From: DATKCN01 sp035513175
GTDB taxonomy: Bacteria; Chloroflexota; Chloroflexia; Thermomicrobiales; CFX8
Assembly: GCA_035513175.1 (NCBI GenBank)
Contig: DATKCN010000011.1
Location: 1 to 6,497, forward strand
Length of the DNA stretch: 6,497 nt
Direction: 5' to 3'
A model generated the notes under the pieces. The model was not told where the DNA came from, made no database searches, and was given only the letters and a program-made list of their open reading frames with translations. Made by a program: the position numbers and the translations under genes. Shown here piece after piece: positions 1 through 4,300 of the stretch. Every line of letters begins with the position of its first letter. The first letter of the stretch is position 1.

Positions 1-708
1 ATCGAGCGCGGGGCGCCGGTCGATCTGGTGTTTCAGTCGATCGCGGGAACGGAGGCGGCCAACCGCGCGTTCGGCGTCGACCTGACGCTGTTGCGGGAGG
101 CGCGCGAGGCGGCGCTCTCGCTGAAGCGGGGCACTCTCGGCGACAACGTCATGTACTTCGAAACGGGGCAGGGCAGCGCGCTGTCGTCCGGTGCGCATCA
201 CGGCGTCGATCAGCAGACGCTGGAAGCGCGGGCCTACGCCGCGGCGCGCGAGCTGAAGCCGCTGCTGGTCAATACAGTGGTCGGCTTCATCGGGCCGGAG
301 TATCTGTACGACGGCAAGCAGATCATCCGCGCCGGGCTGGAGGACCACTTTTGCGGCAAGTTGCTGGGCCTGCCGATGGGCTGCGACGTGTGCTACACGA
401 ACCACGCCGAAGCGGACCAGGACGACATGGATGTGCTGCTGACGCTGCTCGGAGCGGCGGGCTGCACATATGTGATGGGCATACCCGGCTCGGACGATGT
501 GATGCTCGGCTACCAGACGACCTCGTTTCACGACGCGCTCTACGTGCGGCGGGTGCTCGGCCTGCGACCGGCGCCGGAGTTCGAGGCGTGGCTGCTGCGC
601 ATGGGCATTCTCGACGCTGAGATGCGGCCGGTCATCACGGGCGCGTTGCCCGCGACATTCCAGCGCGCGTTGACCAGCATCTCCGCGAACGCTGCCGGCC
701 ATGCCTGA
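1..708 (+). CDS. eutB: Ethanolamine ammonia-lyase large subunit, C-terminal part (5' truncated by window edge)
   Basis: Large, active-site subunit of the adenosylcobalamin-dependent lyase that converts ethanolamine to acetaldehyde and ammonia in the cytoplasm. The frame is open from base 1, so the gene starts upstream; 235 codons are visible, about the C-terminal half of a protein that is about 450 residues in E. coli. Recognisable EutB blocks are VFQSIAGTE (visible residues 10-18), GDNVMYFETGQGSALS (about 47-62), NTVVGFIGPEYLYDG, and LPMGCDVCYTNHAEADQDDMD followed by MGIPGSDDVMLGYQTTSFHD. By family numbering, the Glu of YFETGQG (visible residue 54) and the Asp of MGCDVCYTNH (visible residue 129) match E. 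coli substrate-site Glu287 and Asp362; their 75-residue spacing agrees. The last ~11 residues (TSISANAAGHA) look like a short non-conserved tail. The stop TGA at 706-708 overlaps the eutC start, so the two subunits are almost certainly co-translated. Confidence 0.96.
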   Translation: MERGAPVDLVFQSIAGTEAANRAFGVDLTLLREAREAALSLKRGTLGDNVMYFETGQGSALSSGAHHGVDQQTLEARAYAAARELKPLLVNTVVGFIGPEYLYDGKQIIRAGLEDHFCGKLLGLPMGCDVCYTNHAEADQDDMDVLLTLLGAAGCTYVMGIPGSDDVMLGYQTTSFHDALYVRRVLGLRPAPEFEAWLLRMGILDAEMRPVITGALPATFQRALTSISANAAGHA

Positions 709-1537
709 GTGCGACGATCGCGACACGTTGGCCGCGCCTGCGGTTGTGGAGAATCCCTGGAGCGTGCTGCGGCGGTTCACGACGGCGAGGATCGGGCTTG
801 GGCGGGCCGGAGTCAGCCAGCCGACACGACATCATCTCGCCTTTCAGTTGGCGTACGCACAGGCGCGGGACGCGGTCCACGGCGAGCTTGACGTTGTCGC
901 GCTGGGGCGAGGACTTGCCGAGCGCGGCCTGGAGGCGATCGCGGTTCGCAGCGCGGCGAGGGACCGGCGGGAGTACCTGCTACGTCCTGATCTGGGCCGC
1001 GCGCTCGATGATCAGTCGGCGCGACTGATCCGCGAACGGCTGCCCGAATTGCCGGATCGGCACGACATCGCGATCGTGATCGCCGATGGTCTGTCAGCGA
1101 ACGCCGTGCAGCGTCACGCTTTGCCCCTGCTGGACATCGTCACTCCGGCACTGGTCGCGCGCGGGTGGAGCGTTGCGCCGGTCACAGTCGTGTCGCAAGG
1201 GCGCGTGGCGATTGCTGATGCGATCGGTGAACTGTTCAACTCCCAGCAGAGCGTGATTCTCATCGGGGAGCGACCCGGGCTGAGCGCGCCGGACAGCATG
1301 GGGTTGTATCTGACGTATGGCCCACGTCCTGGAAGGACCGACGCGGAGCGCAATTGCATCTCGAACGTCAGGGGCGCCGGACTGAACTATGCGAACGCGG
1401 CAGAAACGCTGCTCAAACTGATGGCGGAGGCGCGTCGCAGGGGGCTGTCCGGTGTCGGGCTCAAGCTCGATGATGGCGCAGGGCGAACTGACCGGCTCGG
1501 CAGCCCGGACGGGGGAGCAAGCCGCGATCGGAACTGA
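701..1537 (+). CDS. eutC: Ethanolamine ammonia-lyase small subunit
   Basis: Small subunit of ethanolamine ammonia-lyase, which with EutB forms the cobalamin-binding holoenzyme. The 278 residues are close to the usual size (about 295 in E. coli). Family blocks in order: RIGLGRAGVSQPTRHHLAF at 30-48 followed by AYAQARDAVH, IVIADGLSANAVQRHALPLL (126-144 area), RVAIADAIGELFN (168-180), GERPGLSAPDSMGLYLTY (189-206), TDAERNCISNVRGAGLNY (213-230), and LSGVGLKLDD near the C-terminus. After about residue 258 there is a charged, glycine-rich tail of roughly 20 residues that I do not recognise. The ATG at 701 lies inside the eutB end (8-nt overlap) and has no clear Shine-Dalgarno, so translation probably depends on ribosomes finishing eutB. 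A GTG at 746 is a weaker alternative. The gene ends 3 nt short of the argF stop on the other strand. No microcompartment shell genes follow it. Confidence 0.96.
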   Translation: MPECDDRDTLAAPAVVENPWSVLRRFTTARIGLGRAGVSQPTRHHLAFQLAYAQARDAVHGELDVVALGRGLAERGLEAIAVRSAARDRREYLLRPDLGRALDDQSARLIRERLPELPDRHDIAIVIADGLSANAVQRHALPLLDIVTPALVARGWSVAPVTVVSQGRVAIADAIGELFNSQQSVILIGERPGLSAPDSMGLYLTYGPRPGRTDAERNCISNVRGAGLNYANAAETLLKLMAEARRRGLSGVGLKLDDGAGRTDRLGSPDGGASRDRN

Positions 1538-1545
1538 CGCTCAGT
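1533..1545. other. Inverted repeat spanning both stop codons of eutC and argF
   Basis: The sequence ACTGA-CGC-TCAGT is a perfect 5-bp inverted repeat with a 3-nt centre. It contains the TGA of eutC (1535-1537) and, on the other strand, the TGA of argF (1541-1543). There is no room between the genes for a conventional terminator and no U-tract on either side, so the converging transcripts must overlap. The symmetry may be incidental. Confidence 0.4.
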
Positions 1546-2530
1546 CGGCGCTCAGCGGCAGCGCAATCGCCTTGGCCGTGTGGGCCGAGACGCCGGAGGC
1601 TGCCGAAAGCTTGCCGGTGATGAGCGCGCTGAGGACCGCGTGGCCGGTGTGCAGCCGGTTCTCGGCCTGATCGAAAACGATCGACTTAGGTCCGTCGAGC
1701 ACGTCGGCTGACACTTCCTCGCCACGATGCGCGGGCAGGCAGTGCAGGAAGACGGCGCTGGGCGTGGCGTGCTGCATCAACTGGCTGGTGACGCGGAAGG
1801 GCGTCAGATCCGCGAAGCGCTGTGCACGCGTTTGCTCGTCATCGCCCATGGAGACCCAGGCGTCGGTGTAGACCGCGTCCGCGCCCTGCACGGCCGCGAT
1901 TGGGTCGTGCATCAGATTCAGCGAGCCGCCCATCTTCTTGGCCATGTTCCAGGCATTGGCGAAGATCGTCTCGTCCGGCTCATAGCCCGGTGGCGTGGCG
2001 ACCGTCAAGTGCAGGCCGGCCATCGCGCCGGCCTCCATCAGGCTATGGCTGACGTTGTTGCCAGCGCCGACGTAGGCGAGCTGTTTGCCAGCCAGCGTGC
2101 CGCCCCAGGCTTCCTTGAGGGTCAGCAGATCGGCCAGGCTCTGGCACGGGTGGTGGGTGTCGGTCAGCGCATTGATGACGGGAATGGTCGCCGCGCCGGC
2201 GACGAGCTTGGCATCGTCGTGCGCGTGGGTGCGGATGACAAAGGCCTCAGCGTAGCGGCTGACGACGTGGGCGGTGTCTTCGAGCGTCTCGCCGCGACCG
2301 ATCTGCAGTTCTTTGGGACCGACCGTCGACGGGATGCCGCCCAGGCGCGCGACGGCGGTCTCGAACGAAAGCCGGGTGCGCGTGGAGGGCTTACCGAAAT
2401 ACAGCACGACCGTCTTGCCGGACAGCAGTCCGTACTCGGCCATCGGGTTCTTCTTGAATTGAGCGGCAAGGTCGAGCAGCAGGTGAAACTGATCGGGGGT
2501 CAGGTCGGATGTTTGCAGCAAATCCTTCAT
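1541..2530 (-). CDS. argF: Ornithine carbamoyltransferase
   Basis: Cytoplasmic enzyme of arginine biosynthesis that transfers the carbamoyl group of carbamoyl phosphate to ornithine, giving citrulline and phosphate. The 329 residues fit the family. The carbamoyl-phosphate loop STRTR is at 49-53 (FGKPSTRTRLSFE), the second carbamoyl-phosphate motif HPCQ at 127-130, and the ornithine-binding D-x-W-x-S-M-G segment at 223-229. The catalytic HCLPAHRGEEV lies at 263-273 and ENRLH at 290-294. The SMG loop and HCLP cysteine favour ornithine over aspartate carbamoyltransferase; acetylornithine or putrescine transcarbamylase is a less likely alternative. A catabolic role (arcB) cannot be excluded, but no other arginine-deiminase genes are visible. 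The ATG at 2530 has a strong GGAGG at 2542-2538 with 7-nt spacing. A short tail (about 310-329) follows the conserved core. The leader upstream is long and structured and may regulate the gene through an arginine-rich leader peptide. Confidence 0.95.
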   Translation of the reverse strand: MKDLLQTSDLTPDQFHLLLDLAAQFKKNPMAEYGLLSGKTVVLYFGKPSTRTRLSFETAVARLGGIPSTVGPKELQIGRGETLEDTAHVVSRYAEAFVIRTHAHDDAKLVAGAATIPVINALTDTHHPCQSLADLLTLKEAWGGTLAGKQLAYVGAGNNVSHSLMEAGAMAGLHLTVATPPGYEPDETIFANAWNMAKKMGGSLNLMHDPIAAVQGADAVYTDAWVSMGDDEQTRAQRFADLTPFRVTSQLMQHATPSAVFLHCLPAHRGEEVSADVLDGPKSIVFDQAENRLHTGHAVLSALITGKLSAASGVSAHTAKAIALPLSAD

Positions 2531-2537
2531 CGAACGT

Positions 2538-2544
2538 CCTCCAG
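2538..2544 (-). promoter_or_regulatory. Shine-Dalgarno of argF
   Basis: On the minus strand CTGGAGG lies 7 nt before the argF ATG. It is a strong ribosome-binding site and fixes the start. The same seven bases are perfectly complementary to CCTCCAG at 2640-2634 in the leader, so the site could be masked by RNA pairing. Confidence 0.8.
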
Positions 2545-2595
2545 TACAAACGTCGCGCGGCTGAGCGAAGGTCGGTGGCGGCCTGACGTTTGACG

Positions 2596-2608
2596 CCCGT
2601 CGAACGGG
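2596..2608. repeat. Small hairpin in the argF leader
   Basis: CCCGT and ACGGG form a perfect 5-bp inverted repeat with a 3-nt loop (minus-strand loop TCG). It lies about 65 nt upstream of the argF start, between the two arms of a longer possible pairing (2581-2588 with 2619-2626). It has no U-tract and is not a terminator. Confidence 0.35.
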
Positions 2609-2618
2609 AACGCATCGC

Positions 2619-2648
2619 CGTCAGGCGCGGCGCCTGGAGGTCCTGACG
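2619..2648 (-). promoter_or_regulatory. Leader hairpin region with alternative pairings, upstream of argF
   Basis: Read on the minus strand, CGTCAGG (2648-2642) can pair with CCTGACG (2625-2619). A nested option pairs CAGGCG with CGCCTG inside it. GCCTGACG (2626-2619) can instead pair with a second copy, CGTCAGGC, at 2588-2581. Its bases 2631-2621 are also an 11-nt perfect complement of 2772-2762, the end of the leader ORF and 5' arm of the upstream hairpin. The hairpin loop carries CCTCCAG, complementary to the argF Shine-Dalgarno. Several exclusive folds in so short a stretch are compatible with an RNA switch, but no function is shown. Confidence 0.4.
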
Positions 2649-2659
2649 AGACAGAGATT

Positions 2660-2669
2660 CACAATTGTG
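2660..2669. promoter_or_regulatory. AT-rich palindrome CACAATTGTG, possible operator
   Basis: This perfect 10-bp palindrome sits in a locally AT-rich patch about 130 bp upstream of argF. On the minus strand it runs into TGAATC, so one side resembles a TGAAT half-site of the arginine-repressor (ArgR) box; the other half is not matched. It could be a regulator site or chance. No good -35/-10 pair was found next to it. Confidence 0.2.
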
Positions 2670-2734
2670 GTGGATTGGGGTTCGGAGGGGCTCAAGCTGC
2701 CAGTCATGTCACACTCCCGAAACGTCGGACGACA

Positions 2735-2773
2735 GGGAAACGAAATCAGGGGCCGCGGCTAGCCGCGCCTGAT
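2735..2773 (-). terminator. Terminator-like hairpin; end of the 2953-4125 transcript or argF attenuator
   Basis: On the minus strand ATCAGG (2773-2768) pairs with CCTGAT (2750-2745), and CGCGGC (2767-2762) pairs with GCCGCG (2759-2754). This gives a 12-bp GC-rich stem with a 3-nt bulge (2753-2751) and a very tight TA tip, so the innermost pair probably opens. TTCGTTTC follows, a U-rich stretch interrupted by CG. On the plus strand no U-tract follows, so the polarity is minus. It lies about 180 nt past the stop of the YkuD-family gene, so it could simply terminate that transcript. However, the arginine codons of the leader ORF form its 5' arm and a candidate promoter lies upstream, which is the geometry of an attenuator. 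Confidence 0.5.
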
Positions 2774-2809
2774 CCTCCTGCGCCTCGACGTATCGGTGTG
2801 CTTAGCCAT
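2759..2809 (-). CDS. Putative arginine-rich leader peptide of argF
   Basis: A 16-codon ORF on the minus strand, MAKHTDTSRRRRIRRG, starts at ATG 2809-2807 and ends at TAG 2761-2759. GGAAG (2820-2816) lies 6 nt before the ATG and is a plausible ribosome-binding site. Six of residues 9-15 are arginine (codons AGG CGC AGG AGG, then ATC, then AGG CGC). The last codons are the 5' arm of the hairpin at 2773-2745, and the stop codon lies in its tip. A short ORF rich in codons for the end product, next to a terminator-like hairpin and upstream of an arginine-biosynthesis gene, is the classic sign of ribosome-mediated attenuation. Cautions: GC-rich DNA gives many arginine-rich chance frames, and a ribosome at the stop would itself cover the hairpin. 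The frame stays open upstream to 2995, but that part would precede the proposed promoter and overlap the neighbouring gene. Confidence 0.5.
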   Translation of the reverse strand: MAKHTDTSRRRRIRRG

Positions 2810-2835
2810 GCCCGACTTCCAGCATCCTTTCGCGC

Positions 2836-2853
2836 GTCCTCCCTTGCGAGGAC
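2836..2853. repeat. Hairpin at the start of the proposed argF leader
   Basis: GTCCTC and GAGGAC form a perfect 6-bp inverted repeat with a 6-nt loop. On the minus strand the 5' arm (2853-2848) could instead pair with GAGGAT (2777-2772, one G-U pair), which lies over the arginine codons and the edge of the terminator-like stem. It would then act as an alternative partner for that region. No U-tract follows on either strand. Confidence 0.4.
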
Positions 2854-2861
2854 ACCGAGCG

Positions 2862-2890
2862 ACTATAGCATGACCGCGCCCGCGCGTCCA
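2862..2890 (-). promoter_or_regulatory. Candidate sigma-70-type promoter for argF
   Basis: On the minus strand TGGACG (2890-2885, 4 of 6 to TTGACA), a 17-nt spacer and TATAGT (2867-2862, 5 of 6 to TATAAT) make the best promoter match I found in the gap. Transcription would start near 2855 and give a leader of about 325 nt before argF that includes the short arginine-rich ORF. A GTGACA at 2712-2707 has no matching -10. Confidence 0.4.
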
Positions 2891-2952
2891 GTCCGGCATT
2901 CGCAGGATGTCGCGCCTGGAGTCGGGACCAGGGCGACGAGTCGGTCGCGCTG

Positions 2953-4125
2953 TCAGCGGACGACGACGACCGTGCCGTAGCTGGCAAAATCCCACAGGAA
3001 CTCTGCGATCGCCAGCGGAGGAATGACGCAGCCGGGGCTGGTCGCGCCTCCATAAGGCGCGCGCGTCGCCGATGGGTGAATCGCGTAGTCGTGCCAGAAG
3101 TACATCACGTATGGCACATCCGGCGATGTGTATGGCGTTCCGTCCCAGTGTGTCCCGCGCAGCGTCTGGACGCGGTTCTTCAGATAGATGGTGAACGTTC
3201 CCCGCACTGTCGGCGAGTTCGGGTGCCCAATATCGACCACGGTGGACATCACCTCGTAGTTTCCGATGTACGCCGTCATCACCCGCCGGCTGAGGTCGAT
3301 GTCGATCCAGCGCTCTCCGACGAGCAGATCAGTCAGCTCGTGCATGCTGGCCGAGTCCAGATTCACGGCGTCCGGATGCTGAGCGTGCGGGGCGCCGAGG
3401 CGACCCTGCATGCCCGCGTCGAGGGCGCCAACGGGCACCCGCTGCACGTCGGTGTCGGAGCTCCATGAGAGCGCGCCGAACTCGAAAAACTGATAGACCG
3501 CCCTGCCGATACTGAACTCATCCGAGATTGGATAGCCTAACTGCTGCGCCATGCCCCAGCGCTGGTAGACGGTCAGGAAGCCCTGATTGACGGCGTGGCC
3601 CGTCTCCGCGAAGTACAGACCGGGGCCGTGCTGCTTCGGAACGAACGCGTCCATGCCCGTCGAATAGCCGACTGAATCGGCGAATAGTCGGCCGATGTGT
3701 GCGCGGTTCACGCCGACAGGCGAGCCAGAGTCCATCGTCGTCCCGGTCAGCGCCAGCTTGGCGAACTCGAACCACTGCACCCATTCGCCGTCGACGTGCA
3801 CGGGAGGTCCCACCGGGGCTCCGATATGCTGGTTGGCGATCCAGTAGGCGAGGAACGGTCCTCGTGCCGTCTGTCCTGTTGCTGAGAAGTACGCGTCGCG
3901 GTGCGGGTTCACATGGGGCAGCGCGCCACGCGCCTCGACCAGCTCGACACGTCCGTCTCCGGGGGAAAGGATCGTCGCCGCGATGATGAGGCTCGCCGCC
4001 GCGAGACGCCATGCGGATCGTCTGATCGTTGCCACCCGCGTGTCCAATTCAATTCGGCGCACTCCTCGTCGGGCGAACTCGACGCCGCGTGAAGTGGCCT
4101 GCTGCTCACTCTGCTGTCGAGCCAA
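2953..4125 (-). CDS. Secreted L,D-transpeptidase-like (YkuD-fold) protein with two LGFP-like modules
   Basis: Probably an exported cell-wall enzyme or wall-binding protein. The hydrophobic stretch LAAASLIIAATIL (41-53), preceded by arginines, looks like a signal peptide or anchor. Two related modules follow: YFSATGQTARGPFLAYW to VQWFEFAKL (79-124) and YFAETGHAVNQGFLTVYQRW...LGYPISDEF to YQFFEFGAL (171-219). The YkuD domain runs from about 272 to the end. It begins WIDIDLSRRVMTAYIGNYEV and includes FWHDYAIH (343-350) and SPGCV (363-367). H350 and C366 fit the catalytic His and Cys, but the usual S/T-H-G-C motif reads S-P-G-C, so the activity is uncertain. The start is unsure. The frame opens just after a TGA with TTG at 4125, without a good Shine-Dalgarno. 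TTG 4047 (GAGGAG 14 nt before it) or GTG 4035 would give a more typical signal peptide. The gene is divergent from the GH13 gene. Confidence 0.85.
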   Translation of the reverse strand: MARQQSEQQATSRGVEFARRGVRRIELDTRVATIRRSAWRLAAASLIIAATILSPGDGRVELVEARGALPHVNPHRDAYFSATGQTARGPFLAYWIANQHIGAPVGPPVHVDGEWVQWFEFAKLALTGTTMDSGSPVGVNRAHIGRLFADSVGYSTGMDAFVPKQHGPGLYFAETGHAVNQGFLTVYQRWGMAQQLGYPISDEFSIGRAVYQFFEFGALSWSSDTDVQRVPVGALDAGMQGRLGAPHAQHPDAVNLDSASMHELTDLLVGERWIDIDLSRRVMTAYIGNYEVMSTVVDIGHPNSPTVRGTFTIYLKNRVQTLRGTHWDGTPYTSPDVPYVMYFWHDYAIHPSATRAPYGGATSPGCVIPPLAIAEFLWDFASYGTVVVVR

Positions 4126-4300
4126 TCATGGTTGCGAACGGGGGTGGCATCGATGGGAATATCGTCCCGTGTTCCCTTACGTGGATGGATAGCCTAGGGC
4201 GTTTCGTTTGGCTTGAACGTGGGATTTCTGACATGATGTTCCGCGCCCGCGTGTGGCAAGGACGTCGTCTCGAACGTGATGGAGTGGAAGCAGTAGCTCA
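4126..4300. other. Divergent intergenic spacer
   Basis: These 175 bp separate the divergent YkuD-family and GH13 genes and should hold promoters for both. The only motifs I can point to are a weak plus-strand -35/-10 pair near 4208-4237, an inverted repeat GGGAA/TTCCC at 4155-4159 and 4172-4176, and the small palindrome ACATGATGT at 4231-4239. No convincing minus-strand promoter was found. Confidence 0.5.
4208..4237 (+). promoter_or_regulatory. Weak candidate promoter of the GH13 gene
   Basis: TTGGCT (4208-4213, 4 of 6 to TTGACA), an 18-nt spacer and CATGAT (4232-4237, 4 of 6 to TATAAT) lie 60-95 nt before the GH13 start. The -10 overlaps the small palindrome ACATGATGT, which might be an operator. 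Evidence is thin. Confidence 0.2.

Noticed and set aside
1727..2593. Open 288-codon plus-strand frame opposite argF
   Set aside because: It lies almost wholly antisense to a clearly conserved argF, has a low-complexity Arg/Gly/Val-rich composition with no recognisable family, and is explained by codon bias in GC-rich DNA.
2391..2615. Minus-strand ATG frame that starts in the argF leader and runs into argF in another frame
   Set aside because: No Shine-Dalgarno, and most of it is an out-of-frame shadow of argF. It does not end before argF, so it does not look like a leader peptide.
2802..2825. Seven-codon ATG frame (MLEVGHG) just ahead of the arginine-rich leader ORF
   Set aside because: It overlaps the leader ORF, has no regulatory codon content, and its possible GGAGG is 11 nt away. 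It may only reflect a second ATG near the same ribosome-binding site.
2531..2952. tRNA, T-box or known riboswitch in the argF upstream gap
   Set aside because: No T-loop or acceptor pattern of a tRNA and no T-box consensus (AGGGTGG-like) on either strand. The structures seen do not match a riboswitch class I know.
2675..2980. Plus-strand 101-codon frame across the gap between argF and the YkuD-family gene
   Set aside because: TTG start without a ribosome-binding site, Arg/Pro/Ser-rich composition, no family resemblance, and overlap of the neighbouring gene end. The minus-strand regulatory reading explains the gap better.
3518..4012. Long minus-strand frame inside the YkuD-family gene
   Set aside because: An Arg-rich out-of-frame shadow of the real reading frame, which carries the LGFP-like modules.
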